Below are positions 8,117 through 17,960 of a stretch of 64,000 bases of DNA, in pieces. Below the pieces are notes generated by a model. It was not told the origin of the DNA and did not search any database. It saw only the letters and a list, made by a program, of their open reading frames with translations. The DNA lies in the NCBI GenBank assembly GCA_965223675.1, contig OZ245013.1, forward strand, positions 2,852,001 through 2,916,000, read 5' to 3'. The position numbers and the translations under genes are program-made. How positions within the stretch are numbered: the stretch's first letter is position 1; each line of letters begins with the position of its first letter. This stretch comes from JAGQKC01 sp965223675 (lineage in GTDB: Bacteria; Nitrospirota; Nitrospiria; Nitrospirales; UBA8639).

Positions 8117-9913
8117 TCACAACGAACGAGTCGCATGTCGCAACCAATCAACCGTTTCAGCATCAACCAACGGACACAATGTTTGAAAAACGCGAGCATG
8201 ATACGCATTAATCCAAGCAACTTCTTGTTGTTGCAAGAGTGACCGTTCAATAAGATTTACGTCAAACGGCACCAGCGTCAGAGTCTCAAAGGCCAAAAGT
8301 TCACGCTCAGAATCCACCACACCTGTGCATGGCACGACAAGTACAAGGTTTTCGATGCGAATCCCATACTCTCCAGCTTTGTAATATCCCGGCTCATTTG
8401 ACACAATCATGCCAGGCTGCAAAGCCACTGAACCCCCAGTTTTCGATATACGCTGCGGGCCTTCATGCACACCAAGATAACTTCCTACTCCATGACCAGT
8501 GCCATGATCATAGTCTAGACCCACATCCCAGAGCGGTTTTCGAGCCAAAGCATCCAACTGCTCTCCAGATGTACCTTTAGGGAATTTTGCAGACGCTATT
8601 GCAATGTGGCCCTTGAGCACACGTGTATATCGGTCACGATGTTCAGTCGTTGGCTCCCCAATCACAACCGTTCGAGTCACATCGGTGGTGCCGTCTAAAT
8701 ATTGCGCTCCGGAATCCACTAAATACAGCGTACTTGAGGCAAGACGAGTATTGGTTTCTGGAGAAGATCGGTAATGAACAATCGCTCCGTTAGAGCCGGC
8801 GCCTGAAATTGTCGGAAAGCTCATATCTTGCCAAAGATCATTTTTTCGTCGACATGCGTCCAAGTAATCGGCAGCGTCCAATTCCGTGACTGTTCCGCTT
8901 GAACTTTCTCGATCCAACCACGAAAAAAAATTACAAAGCGCAGCCCCATCTCGCACATGTGCGTCTCGTGCACCTTGTGCTTCAGTCTTATTTTTACAGG
9001 ATTTGGGAAGCACACATGGATCATCGTCGTACACCACCGATGCGCCATGACTTCTTAGACGATCAATGACCCAAGAAGCTGACTTTTGCGGATCACAGAG
9101 TACTCGGAGTTTTTTCAGACCCAACTTTTTCAGTTCACCATCGAATTCGTCAGGAGTGTGTAAAGATGTTGTGGGACCTAAATGCTCTTGTATTTGAGAC
9201 GTGAGTTTTTTTGTATCAATGAAAATTCGCATCGATCCATCACTAAACAGAATCCCCATACACAAAGATAATGGCGTGTAGGCTACGTCATGCCCTCGAA
9301 CATTCAACAACCAGGCAAGAGAATCTGGAGAGGTGATGATCGCAGCATCTATGTGTTCACCCTTGAGTTTCTTAGCAATCTCCGTTCGTTTCTCTTGCGA
9401 ATCTTTTCCGGTGTATTGTAAAGGATGTACAAACATGGCTGTGCACGGAACCGCTGGACGGTCAGTCCACACAACATCAATAGGATTTGGCTCGCAAGCA
9501 ACGAGCTTCGCTTTCGCCTTTTCACACACGCCCTGAAGTCTTTCCACTTCGTACGTAGTATGTAACCACGGGTCATACCCAAATTGCACACCAGGTTTCA
9601 GTACAGAAGCCAACCACTCAGCTACAGATATCTCGGCACTATGATGAGAGGCAAAACAGTCTTGATGGACTTCGGTTTCGACTTGTAACACATATCGGCC
9701 ATCCACAAAGATGGCTCCGGAATCTTGGAGAACGACTGCCGTCCCTGCTGATCCAGTAAAACCCGTCAACCACCGTAAGCGTTCCGCTGAATCGGGGGTA
9801 TATTCATTCTGGTATTCATCAGCATGAGGAATAATAAATCCAGATAGGTTTCGTCTATCAAGCTCCTTGCGTAGATCTGATACTCGTTTAAGTTGCTCCA
9901 TTTGAGCGTTCAT
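8117..9913 (-). CDS. Xaa-Pro aminopeptidase, M24 (APP1-like, long form)
   Basis: The 598-residue length and three-part layout (two creatinase-N domains, M24 catalytic domain, short C-terminal M24_C domain) fit the eukaryotic-like aminopeptidase P1 group. Metal-ligand motifs are visible in order: VDSGAQY (first Asp, about 398), GTTDVTRTV (second Asp, about 409), GTGHGVGSYLGVHEGP (His, about 470-485), SNEPGYYKAGEYGIRIENL (two Glu, about 507-525). It removes N-terminal residues preceding proline, probably in the cytosol, since no signal peptide is present. The C-terminal residues (about 540-598) match the family's extra helical domain. Confidence 0.9.
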   Translation of the reverse strand: MNAQMEQLKRVSDLRKELDRRNLSGFIIPHADEYQNEYTPDSAERLRWLTGFTGSAGTAVVLQDSGAIFVDGRYVLQVETEVHQDCFASHHSAEISVAEWLASVLKPGVQFGYDPWLHTTYEVERLQGVCEKAKAKLVACEPNPIDVVWTDRPAVPCTAMFVHPLQYTGKDSQEKRTEIAKKLKGEHIDAAIITSPDSLAWLLNVRGHDVAYTPLSLCMGILFSDGSMRIFIDTKKLTSQIQEHLGPTTSLHTPDEFDGELKKLGLKKLRVLCDPQKSASWVIDRLRSHGASVVYDDDPCVLPKSCKNKTEAQGARDAHVRDGAALCNFFSWLDRESSSGTVTELDAADYLDACRRKNDLWQDMSFPTISGAGSNGAIVHYRSSPETNTRLASSTLYLVDSGAQYLDGTTDVTRTVVIGEPTTEHRDRYTRVLKGHIAIASAKFPKGTSGEQLDALARKPLWDVGLDYDHGTGHGVGSYLGVHEGPQRISKTGGSVALQPGMIVSNEPGYYKAGEYGIRIENLVLVVPCTGVVDSERELLAFETLTLVPFDVNLIERSLLQQQEVAWINAYHARVFQTLCPLVDAETVDWLRHATRSL

Positions 9914-10201
9914 TTGATAACCCTTCTCGACATAGATGTCCTCTCACTTCTGTGACCAGATGCTACGATAGTGATTGTAACAAAACCCGATTCGTAATTG
10001 GGATGACATTTTTCGGACACATGACGACTGCTCAAACCACAAAACATAAAGCCCCCGCCACCCCGTCTTCTCAGGTGGAAAATATATATACATGCAAAAA
10101 TTCGAAAAACTATGTCTATGTGGAGCTCAGGTTGTTATTTTACCGAAATGGATAATGATGAAGCTAAAAAGGCAGGCTGTAGGGATAGAGAAATAAGCGT
10201 T

Positions 10202-10552
10202 TTACTTCCCAAGGACAAAGGCCCGTTCTGATAAGACTTGTTTTTCTGTTTCATAGGTGGGGATCAACTTGGTGAAATTTGCTTGCTCCAGTATACGCTT
10301 AATGTGCTTGGGGGGTGCCACAAGACTTAAGCCAACTTTTTTTTCCATAAGATTGAGATGTGCTAAGGCAAGAAAACCCAAAGCAGCGCTATCCATGCTT
10401 GTCACATCACGTAAGTTGATGACTATATGATGCGCACTTGTCGCTCCAGCGTTTCTGATCACGGCTTGAAAGACTTTACGCGAATAAAAACTCAGCTGAC
10501 CTGAAATCATCAGGACCAACACGTCGTCTTGTAATCGTTCCATGACTTGCAT
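10202..10552 (-). CDS. STAS-domain anti-sigma-factor antagonist-like protein
   Basis: The 116-residue protein is a single STAS domain. The phosphorylation-site loop is VTSMDSAALGFLALAH (about 50-65), with Ser in the usual D-S-A-x-L-G context, and the fold ends with the helix KHIKRILEQANFTKLI. Proteins like SpoIIAA or RsbV bind anti-sigma kinases when unphosphorylated. No anti-sigma kinase or phosphatase gene lies next to it, so the partner is unknown. It has about 290 bp upstream to the aminopeptidase and about 350 bp downstream to sucD without genes. Confidence 0.85.
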   Translation of the reverse strand: MQVMERLQDDVLVLMISGQLSFYSRKVFQAVIRNAGATSAHHIVINLRDVTSMDSAALGFLALAHLNLMEKKVGLSLVAPPKHIKRILEQANFTKLIPTYETEKQVLSERAFVLGK

Positions 10553-10898
10553 AACTACACCTTTACACTGTTATTTATCGGAAAATTTAGTAAATACTTA
10601 CGTATCTTTTGCCACCAAAAAGAAATAGGACCCCTCTTGGGAAATATCTAATAGGAATATCTACAAAACTTAAGAAGAATGAGAGAACAAGGGTAGACGG
10701 ATAATATAAAACAAGAAATCAAAGCAGTATTCTAGAAGGACATACAACTCAATAGCAGATCGGGTTGACCAGCAGGCCTGACAGTTTAAATGAGGTGAGG
10801 GAAGGTACAGTTGGTACAACTATTTTTAGACCGAAAGAAGCGAGCTATTTGCTACTCAGAACAAACCCGGAACAATTCCTCTTACAAAAGGGGCTCGC
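10553..10898. other. Intergenic gap, nothing recognised
   Basis: This AT-rich spacer lies between sucD and the STAS gene. No gene, terminator hairpin with a T tract or repeat was found. Confidence 0.4.
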
Positions 10899-11771
10899 TC
10901 ATGCACTCAATGCACTTTTCACAGCATTTCCAATCTCAGCAGGATTGTTCACAACATGTACTCCAGCAGCTTCGAGTGTCGCCATTTTTTCGGCGGCGGT
11001 ACCTTTTCCTCCGGTGATGATCGCGCCTGCATGACCCATGCGACGACCGGGAGGGGCCGTGATCCCAGCAATAAAACTTATAACAGGTTTGGTCACATTG
11101 CCTTTGATATATTCAGCGGCCTTGTCTTCGGCATCCCCACCAATTTCACCGATCATCACGACAGCTTCGGTTTCATCGTCTTCTTCAAACATGTGCAAGA
11201 GATCGATGTAACCAGTCCCGATGATCGGATCACCTCCAATTCCAACACAGGTAGTCTCACCGAGTCCAAGGTTGGTGAGTTGATTGACGGCCTCATACGT
11301 GAGAGTCCCACTTCGAGAGATGACACCAACTTTGCCTTTTTTATGAATAAAGCCTGGCATGATTCCGATTTTGCATTCGTCAGCCGTGATAATTCCCGGA
11401 CAATTCGGACCAATGAGGCGCGTCGCATGACCATTTAAGGCACGTTTGACTTTTACCATATCGTTTACAGGAATGCCTTCAGAAATACAGATGATAAGCC
11501 AAACACCCGCTTCAATAGCTTCTAGGATCGCGTCGGCTGCAAAGGGAGGCGGCACAAAAATTAAAGATGTGGTTGCATCAGTTTTCTTGACCGCATCTCG
11601 CACGGTATTAAAAACTGGAATGCCCTCAACTTCTTGACCTGCTTTACCAGGAGTCACGCCTGCCACAACTTTCGTGCCATAGGCTTTGCATTGGGTCGCG
11701 TGGAATGACCCTTCCTTCCCAGTGATCCCTTGTACAACGACTCTCGTGTTTTTATCGACCAAAATGCTCAT
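10899..11771 (-). CDS. sucD: Succinyl-CoA synthetase, alpha subunit
   Basis: This is the 290-residue ADP/GDP-forming alpha subunit, with the CoA-binding Rossmann region at the N terminus (VVQGITGKEGSFH, about 13-25), GPNCPGII (about 122), and the active-site histidine segment MGHAGAIITGGKGTAAEK (about 243-260), where the His is phosphorylated. With SucC it interconverts succinate and succinyl-CoA; in an rTCA organism it runs in the ATP-consuming direction to supply the 2-oxoglutarate-forming oxidoreductase. It lies 38 bp after sucC as the last gene of the cluster. Confidence 0.95.
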   Translation of the reverse strand: MSILVDKNTRVVVQGITGKEGSFHATQCKAYGTKVVAGVTPGKAGQEVEGIPVFNTVRDAVKKTDATTSLIFVPPPFAADAILEAIEAGVWLIICISEGIPVNDMVKVKRALNGHATRLIGPNCPGIITADECKIGIMPGFIHKKGKVGVISRSGTLTYEAVNQLTNLGLGETTCVGIGGDPIIGTGYIDLLHMFEEDDETEAVVMIGEIGGDAEDKAAEYIKGNVTKPVISFIAGITAPPGRRMGHAGAIITGGKGTAAEKMATLEAAGVHVVNNPAEIGNAVKSALSA

Positions 11772-11809
11772 TCGTCAAACCTTTCAATAATGGCAAGTCT
11801 ATTCGAGCT

Positions 11810-12994
11810 TTAAGATTTCTTTTTCTTACTGCATAAGGAGACGATTTTTTGAGCCGCCTCCCAAAGATCAGTGGCAACTTCAACTTTCAAGCCTGATTCA
11901 GCAAGAAGCTTTCGGCCCTCTTCAGCATTTGTCCCCTGAAGCCGTACGACAACTGGCAACTTAATACCAACCTCTTTGGCTGCATCAATAACTCCATTGG
12001 CGATTCGCTCACACCGCACGATCCCACCAAATATGTTGACGAATATGCCTTTGACCTTCTTATCTTTTAAAAGAATCCTAAATCCTGCTGCAACCGTCTC
12101 TTTTGTTGCACCACCACCGACATCGAGGAAATTTGCAGGTTCGGAGCCAGCTAACTTAATAACATCCATCGTCGCCATCGCCAATCCGGCTCCATTGACC
12201 ATACACCCAATATTTCCGTCAAGCTTCACATAGTTGAGATTATGCTTTCCTGCCTCGATCTCCATTGGCTCTTCCTCGTGAAGATCGCGGAATTTTTGGA
12301 CATCGGGATGTTTATACAATGCGTTATCGTCGAATGAAACCTTGCCATCGAGTGCAATTAGTCGCTTATCTGTTGTGATGACCAATGGATTGATTTCGAC
12401 GAGTGCCGCATTCTTCTCCATGAATAACCGATAAAGATTTTCCAACATCTGAAAGAAGGGTTTCACCACTGCAGGTTCCAACGAGGGTAGCCCAAGTCCA
12501 AACGCTAAATTTCGGCCATTGTGTGCTTGAAAGCCAACAGCAGGATCAATGGCTTCCTTCAACACTTTCTCTGGAGTTTTTTCGGCTACTTCTTCGATTT
12601 CCATTCCGCCTTCAGTGCTTGCGATGAAGGTCGGACACCCTGTATCTCGATCAACCAACAGACTCAAGTAAAGTTCTTTGTCGATACCAGCACCCTCTTC
12701 GATCAGTAACCGCCTCACCTTACGTCCCTTTGGGCCTGTCTGGTGTGTGACGAGAGTCTTCCCAATGAGTTCGGAGACTAGACCAGGAACCTCATCTTTA
12801 TTTTTTGTGATTTTGACTCCACCAGCCTTACCACGACCCCCGGCATGGATCTGCGCCTTTACTACGTAAACGGGGGTATCTAAAGCCGCTGCCCACTTTT
12901 CTGCCGCACGAGCATTTTTGATTTCTTTGCCCTTCGGCACAGGTACGCCAAATTTCGCAAAGAGTTGTTTTGCTTGAAATTCATGAATGTTCAT
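11810..12994 (-). CDS. sucC: Succinyl-CoA synthetase, beta subunit
   Basis: The 394-residue ATP-grasp subunit begins MNIHEFQAKQLFAKFGVPVP, typical of SucC, and carries VKAQIHAGGRGKAGGVK (about 45-61), the ALVEINPLV metal/nucleotide segment (about 197-205), GAGLAMATMD (about 269), FLDVGGGA and IFVNIFGGIVRC (about 319-330). It pairs with SucD from the next gene. Its length is normal for the family. It is preceded by the frdA gene on the same strand with a 59-bp gap, consistent with one transcription unit. Confidence 0.95.
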   Translation of the reverse strand: MNIHEFQAKQLFAKFGVPVPKGKEIKNARAAEKWAAALDTPVYVVKAQIHAGGRGKAGGVKITKNKDEVPGLVSELIGKTLVTHQTGPKGRKVRRLLIEEGAGIDKELYLSLLVDRDTGCPTFIASTEGGMEIEEVAEKTPEKVLKEAIDPAVGFQAHNGRNLAFGLGLPSLEPAVVKPFFQMLENLYRLFMEKNAALVEINPLVITTDKRLIALDGKVSFDDNALYKHPDVQKFRDLHEEEPMEIEAGKHNLNYVKLDGNIGCMVNGAGLAMATMDVIKLAGSEPANFLDVGGGATKETVAAGFRILLKDKKVKGIFVNIFGGIVRCERIANGVIDAAKEVGIKLPVVVRLQGTNAEEGRKLLAESGLKVEVATDLWEAAQKIVSLCSKKKKS

Positions 12995-13053
12995 ATCCTA
13001 TCCTTTTTTCAATCGTAGAGAATTCTCCATGCTCATCACGGTTCACTATCGCG

Positions 13054-14634
13054 CTAAGGTTTTCGTGTATAGGCGGGTAAGACCATCGGAGAGGTAATTT
13101 GATCAGTCACACCATGTTTTTTAGCTTCATCTCGAAATCGTTTGAGATGCTCTAGAGATAAAGAACCTTGAGAAACTGATTTTACCCTGGCAGAAGCTGT
13201 CAGACCTGACCGCTTGCCAAACACCATCAGATCTAAGAGTGAGTTCCCCATCAATCGGTTTCGTCCATGCAATCCACCGGAGGCTTCGCCGGCTACAAAC
13301 AAATTCTTCACTGGGGTTTCGCTGTTTTCATCGATTTTCACACCGCCATTTTGATAGTGAAGCGTTGGGTAAATCAGGACCGGATCCTTGCGAATATCGA
13401 CCTTGAATCGCTCGTATTGTTTCACCATCGCTGGGAAATGCTTGTCTAAAGTCCCCTCTCCATGCTCGACATCGAGCAATGGTGTATCGAGCCACACACC
13501 GACTCGTCCTGACGCTGTTCGCACCCCACGCCCCTCCTCACATTCGCGAATAATAGAAGAAGACACGACATCACGCGTATCAAGCTCATTCACAAACCGC
13601 TCACCATTGCCGTTCACCAGATGGCCACCTTCAGAACGAATCCCTTCAGTGACTAGAGCTCCCACTAATTGTTCTGGATACACACCACCTGACGGGTGAT
13701 ATTGAAATGTATCAATTTGGACCAACGGTGCACCCATTCGATAGGCCATCGCTAAACCATCTCCGGTCGCACCATAATGATTGCTCGTCGGAAAGCCCTG
13801 TATGTGCAGACGACCAATTCCACCTGTTGCAAGAATCACGGTTTTAGCGGCAACGACGATCATTCGTTTATTGTCCAAATCCTGAAAAATGGCTCCTGTA
13901 CAAACGCCATGTTCATCACTTAGCAATTCCAAGGCGGCCGCGAACTCTAAAAGATGAATCTTTTGATTGAGGACCTCATCTTTGAGCACCCGCATGATTT
14001 CCAAGCCTGTGTAGTCAGAACAGGTGAGCAGACGCTCTTTAGAACTTCCTCCCCCTTTTTTGACGTGAAGATTGCCGTCAGCATCCCGGTCGAACAAGAC
14101 TCCCAACTCAATTAACCATTTGGCAATCGATGGTCCTTCCTCAACCATGACCCTCAGCAAATTGTGGTCATTCTTCATATGACCACCTTTGAGCGTGTCC
14201 AAAAAATGTTGAACGGGTGAGTCATTAGGCGCAACAGCAATCTGCATTCCACCTTGCGCCATGACAGAATTGGAGTCGACGAGGCGAAGTTTGGTCGCCA
14301 AAAGGACATTGGCTCCTTCAGCATGAGCATGTAATGCCGCCGCGCAACCTGCACCACCTCCACCCACAACGAGCACATCAACGGTGTGATCTGGAGTTAA
14401 GGGAAGGTCAACCGGGATAGGACTTTCTCCCTCCAAAATAGAAGCCAGCTCTCGCACAGTTCGATCCCCAGCATTTGGTCCAAACTTGATTGGACGATAG
14501 GCTTGTTCCCGATGATCGGGGTGATATTTTTTTATGAGCGTATCGCGTTCGGCTGGGGTAATTTTAGGTATGGATTGAGACCGACGTGCATCACGGGACT
14601 TATGGACGACGTCATGAAGAGCAGTTAGGTTCAC
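13054..14634 (-). CDS. frdA: Fumarate reductase / succinate dehydrogenase flavoprotein subunit
   Basis: The 526-residue protein has a FAD dinucleotide-binding motif (VDVLVVGGGGAGCAAALHA, about 84-102), a second glycine-rich segment (ILATGGIGRLHIQGFPTSN, about 266) and the capping-domain catalytic region with HPSGGVYPEQL (about 314) and ERFVNELDTRDVVSS (about 350), which resemble fumarate reductase/L-aspartate oxidase active-site motifs. About 80 residues precede the FAD motif, longer than in E. coli FrdA. In the rTCA context it should reduce fumarate to succinate with the Fe-S protein upstream. No membrane anchor gene is adjacent, so a soluble or differently anchored complex is inferred. Confidence 0.85.
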   Translation of the reverse strand: MNLTALHDVVHKSRDARRSQSIPKITPAERDTLIKKYHPDHREQAYRPIKFGPNAGDRTVRELASILEGESPIPVDLPLTPDHTVDVLVVGGGGAGCAAALHAHAEGANVLLATKLRLVDSNSVMAQGGMQIAVAPNDSPVQHFLDTLKGGHMKNDHNLLRVMVEEGPSIAKWLIELGVLFDRDADGNLHVKKGGGSSKERLLTCSDYTGLEIMRVLKDEVLNQKIHLLEFAAALELLSDEHGVCTGAIFQDLDNKRMIVVAAKTVILATGGIGRLHIQGFPTSNHYGATGDGLAMAYRMGAPLVQIDTFQYHPSGGVYPEQLVGALVTEGIRSEGGHLVNGNGERFVNELDTRDVVSSSIIRECEEGRGVRTASGRVGVWLDTPLLDVEHGEGTLDKHFPAMVKQYERFKVDIRKDPVLIYPTLHYQNGGVKIDENSETPVKNLFVAGEASGGLHGRNRLMGNSLLDLMVFGKRSGLTASARVKSVSQGSLSLEHLKRFRDEAKKHGVTDQITSPMVLPAYTRKP

Positions 14635-14935
14635 TCGAGTACCTTTAATTTATCTCTTACAACTGGACAATGAATCGACTGACTAACGAATGACCACAAC
14701 CACTTATTCGACTTTGAACTATCGTACTCGAGGACATCTGTAATACAAACTGCTTGGCCTTGAGGTCGACACCTATGAAGAAGTCAGCACATGAAAATTC
14801 GTTTTGATAATCAACCATCATGTTCTAGAGCACCTGTAATGAGAACATCTTGAGTAGGTAGCTCACAAATTAAAAAATCAAAATACAAGTGGTCCTAACG
14901 AGAATCAACTATCGTGCTCTAGGGTACTTTTAAAA
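14631..14935. repeat. Four degenerate repeat cores spaced 92-98 bp (frdA-frdB spacer)
   Basis: Cores occur at about 14634 (CTCGAGTACCTTTAAT), 14727 (CTCGAGGACATCTGTAAT), 14824 (TCTAGAGCACCTGTAAT) and 14916 (GCTCTAGGGTACTTTTAA). The last three are preceded by related blocks (TTGAACTATCGTA, ATCAACCATCATG, ATCAACTATCGTG). The sequence between the cores is not conserved. Two more cores lie at 5715-5823. This may be a decayed tandem array or a regulatory or recombination site family. The first core overlaps the frdA start codon region. Confidence 0.6.
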
Positions 14936-14946
14936 AATTTCTTGGC

Positions 14947-15666
14947 CTAGGGAATCTTCGCCGACGCCTTCTGCAGCTCTTCATCGTCCATCTTCAGAAT
15001 TCTTGCCCAGTCGGCTTGATAACGACCTTCTTCAATCTCCTGAATTCGCTTATCTAAACCTTCTGGTTTATCAGTGAAATGTACGCCCTGTGCGCGACTC
15101 GCGTAGACCGCGACAAGATTAGGAGCAATGTCTGCAATGCAAACCGGCGCGCACATTCCACACATCACACAATCCATGAACATTTCTGAGACAGCCTTAA
15201 AATCACCAAACACGGCCTTCCAGACACCTTCCCGAACATCAATAGATTGCGGACACGCTTCTGTACAAGCATTGCAATTTCGACAGAGAGGTGCTTCAGG
15301 ATAAAGGGTAAAGAGGTCTTGCTTCGGATCTTTGAGTTCTGTCAAATCATAGGAAGCTTTTCTCGCGGGAAAGGCTGGCATAAACGAAAATGACATCCCA
15401 TCTTCGACTGCAAACGAACAAGCTAAACAGGTTTTGACCTTTGGATCATCTTGAGTCCGATAGTAGGTGGCACAAGCCCCACAAAACCCACCAAGACATC
15501 CGGCTCCGCGAATGACATCTTGACCGCTATACCAGAGGGCTTTCATCAAAGTAATGCCCGCTGGAACTTGGTGTGCCTTGCCCTCAATCTCAACCGTCAC
15601 CATTTGCGGCTGGATATTTTCTTCCCGGTCAAGTGTCCGTTCTTTATCAAAAGCTTCAGCAGTCAT
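14947..15666 (-). CDS. frdB: Fumarate reductase / succinate dehydrogenase iron-sulfur subunit
   Basis: The 239-residue protein has a [2Fe-2S] ferredoxin domain with GAGCLGGFCGACATYY (about 56-71) and the distal Cys pair KTCLACSF (about 80), then a helical part with two cysteine clusters, CRNCNACTEACP (about 128-139) and CVMCGMCAPVC (about 167-177), as in FrdB/SdhB. It would pass electrons to the flavoprotein. It lies upstream of frdA on the same strand, but a 312-bp repeat-bearing spacer separates them. The C-terminal tail (RIQEIEEGRYQADWARIL) is family-specific and of unknown role. Confidence 0.85.
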   Translation of the reverse strand: MTAEAFDKERTLDREENIQPQMVTVEIEGKAHQVPAGITLMKALWYSGQDVIRGAGCLGGFCGACATYYRTQDDPKVKTCLACSFAVEDGMSFSFMPAFPARKASYDLTELKDPKQDLFTLYPEAPLCRNCNACTEACPQSIDVREGVWKAVFGDFKAVSEMFMDCVMCGMCAPVCIADIAPNLVAVYASRAQGVHFTDKPEGLDKRIQEIEEGRYQADWARILKMDDEELQKASAKIP

Positions 15667-15695
15667 GATCCTTACTTAAGATAATAAACCCATAA

Positions 15696-17942
15696 CTAGT
15701 TCAGGGCATTTAACGCAGAGCCGGCCCTAAACCACTTAATTTGTGGTTCTGTCATGCTGTGATTTGCTTGAATCGTAATGTCTTTTCCATCTTTTTTATG
15801 GATCGTCACGGAGATAGGCTTTCCCGGAGCTAAATCACTGAGCCCCGTCACACTCACACGATCCTCTTGCTCAATTTGGTCATAATCACTGGGATTAGCA
15901 AAGGTCATGGGTAACACACCTTGCTTTTTCAGGTTCGTCTCATGGATACGGGCAAAGCTTTTGGTCAGCACAGCTTTGACGCCCAGAAATCGAGGGGACA
16001 TCGCCGCATGTTCCCGGCTGCTGCCTTCCCCATAGTTTTCATCACCAACCACAAACGATCCAATATCTTTACTTTTATAATCGCGTGCGATTTCGGCAAG
16101 CGAGAGACCAGAGTCTCCAGTCAAGACATTGTTGCCGGTTCCGGCTTCACCAGTAAACGCATTGTTCGCGCCAAGAAACATGTTGTCACTAATCTTGTCT
16201 AGATGCCCGCGGAACTTTAACCACTTACCAGCCGGGGAAATGTGGTCAGTTGTGGTTTTCCCTTTGGTCTTGATTAACAAAGGCAGTTTATCAAAATCAT
16301 TGCCGTCCCATTTTGGAAATGGCTGAAGCAATTGAAGCCGCTCACTTGTTGGGGGAAGGTCAACCTCTAAGCCTTCGCCATTCTGGGCTGGCGGGACATA
16401 TCCTTCTTCACCTTTGGCAAAACCTTGAGCCGGTAATTCTTCGCCTTGAGGTGGATCGAGCTTAATATCTTTGCCATCTGCAGTTTTCACAGTGTCTGTC
16501 AAAGGATTAAACCCTAAATCACCAGTTAACGCGTAAGCAGCAACCAACTCGGGGCTTGCTAAGAAAGAGAGGGTATCAGCAATACCATCATTTCGCCCAG
16601 GGAAATTCCTGTTAAACGTGCTTACGATAGAATCTGCTTTGCCTTTGACGCCATCTGCTCTTTTCCATTGACCGATACATGGACCACAGGCATTGGCCAA
16701 CACCGTAGCTCCCAAATCTTCAAATGTTTTCATAAACCCATCACGTTTCATCGTATGAAAAATCCGCTCAGACCCTGGCGAAACCAAGAATGCGGTTTTG
16801 GCTTTCAGACCTGCCTTCAACCCTTGCTGCGCAATATGCGCGGCACGGCCAATATCTTCATAGGAAGAATTGGTACAACTGCCTAACAGGGTCGCCTTTA
16901 ATTCAACTGGGTACCCTTTTTCTTTGGCTTCGGATGCCAACTTGGAAACAGGACGAGCTAAGTCAGGAGAATGTGGACCTACGACATGCGGCTCCAATGT
17001 GGATAAATCAATCTCCACAATCTCATCGAAATATTTTTCGGGAGACGCATACACTTCAGGGTCAGCCTTTAACATCTCTTTGTTGGCCTCGGCTAATTTT
17101 GCGATATCTTCTCGTTCCGTAATCTTCAGATAATCAACCATCTTTTGATCAAACGGAAAAACTGATGTCGTCGCGCCTAACTCAGCACCCATGTTGGTGA
17201 TCGTACCTTTACCTGTAGCACTGATTGTTTCAGCACCCGGGCCAAAGTATTCCACAATCTTATTGGTTCCACCCTTCACGGTCAGTTTTCCACAAATATG
17301 AAGGATGACGTCTTTGGGAGAAGTCCATCCGTTTAATTTTCCTGTGAGTTTCACGCCAATTAACTTCGGATGCAAGACTTCCCATGGCAAACCAGCCATG
17401 ACCTCACCGGCATCCGCTCCACCGACGCCAATAGCCAGCATGCCCAAACCGCCACCGTTTGGCGTATGAGAGTCGGTCCCAATAATCAAGCCTCCTGGGA
17501 ACGCATAGTTTTCCAAGACGACCTGATGGATAATCCCTGCCCCTGGCTTCCAAAATCCGATGCCATATTTTTTGGCGGCAGAGGCCAGGAAGTTATAGAC
17601 TTCTCGATTTTCTTGATTCGCGACCATAAGATCTTTTTCCGACCCCATTTCCGCACGAATCAAATGGTCGCAATGAATCGTACTTGGTACTGCGGCTTTT
17701 TTCTTTCCGGCTTGGATAAATTGAAGCATGGCCATTTGTGCAGTCGCATCTTGCATTGCCACACGATCCGGTCGAAGGGCGAGCATGGCTTTCCCGCGAT
17801 CCCAAACCTGTGTATCAAAATTATCCGCATGCGAGACGAGAATTTTTTCAGCTAGTGTCAACGGACGCCCAAATTTCTTTCGAGCCTTTTCGACAACGCC
17901 AGGCATTGATGCATACAGTTTTTTGACGAGTTCTAGTGACAT
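15696..17942 (-). CDS. acn: Aconitate hydratase (mitochondrial-type)
   Basis: The 748-residue enzyme interconverts citrate and isocitrate. Visible motifs are the substrate loop GTDSHTPNGGGLG (about 155), the [4Fe-4S] cysteine in LGSCTNSSYED (about 350), the paired cysteines ANACGPCIGQW (about 415) and the swivelling-domain segment GDENYGEGSSREHAAMSPRF (about 620). I chose the ATG at 17942 because GGAGAG sits six bases upstream. The frame is open to 18005, but those 21 codons lie inside an inverted-repeat element. It acts next to ATP-citrate lyase in the rTCA cluster, 29 bp before frdB. Confidence 0.95.
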   Translation of the reverse strand: MSLELVKKLYASMPGVVEKARKKFGRPLTLAEKILVSHADNFDTQVWDRGKAMLALRPDRVAMQDATAQMAMLQFIQAGKKKAAVPSTIHCDHLIRAEMGSEKDLMVANQENREVYNFLASAAKKYGIGFWKPGAGIIHQVVLENYAFPGGLIIGTDSHTPNGGGLGMLAIGVGGADAGEVMAGLPWEVLHPKLIGVKLTGKLNGWTSPKDVILHICGKLTVKGGTNKIVEYFGPGAETISATGKGTITNMGAELGATTSVFPFDQKMVDYLKITEREDIAKLAEANKEMLKADPEVYASPEKYFDEIVEIDLSTLEPHVVGPHSPDLARPVSKLASEAKEKGYPVELKATLLGSCTNSSYEDIGRAAHIAQQGLKAGLKAKTAFLVSPGSERIFHTMKRDGFMKTFEDLGATVLANACGPCIGQWKRADGVKGKADSIVSTFNRNFPGRNDGIADTLSFLASPELVAAYALTGDLGFNPLTDTVKTADGKDIKLDPPQGEELPAQGFAKGEEGYVPPAQNGEGLEVDLPPTSERLQLLQPFPKWDGNDFDKLPLLIKTKGKTTTDHISPAGKWLKFRGHLDKISDNMFLGANNAFTGEAGTGNNVLTGDSGLSLAEIARDYKSKDIGSFVVGDENYGEGSSREHAAMSPRFLGVKAVLTKSFARIHETNLKKQGVLPMTFANPSDYDQIEQEDRVSVTGLSDLAPGKPISVTIHKKDGKDITIQANHSMTEPQIKWFRAGSALNALN

Positions 17943-17960
17943 AGCAATCTCTCCATATCT

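Noticed and set aside
14631..14935. Possible CRISPR array from regularly spaced cores
   Set aside because: Cores are only about 16-30 bp and degenerate, spacers are about 65 bp and differ in length, and there is no cas gene in the window. The pattern fits a decayed repeat, not CRISPR.
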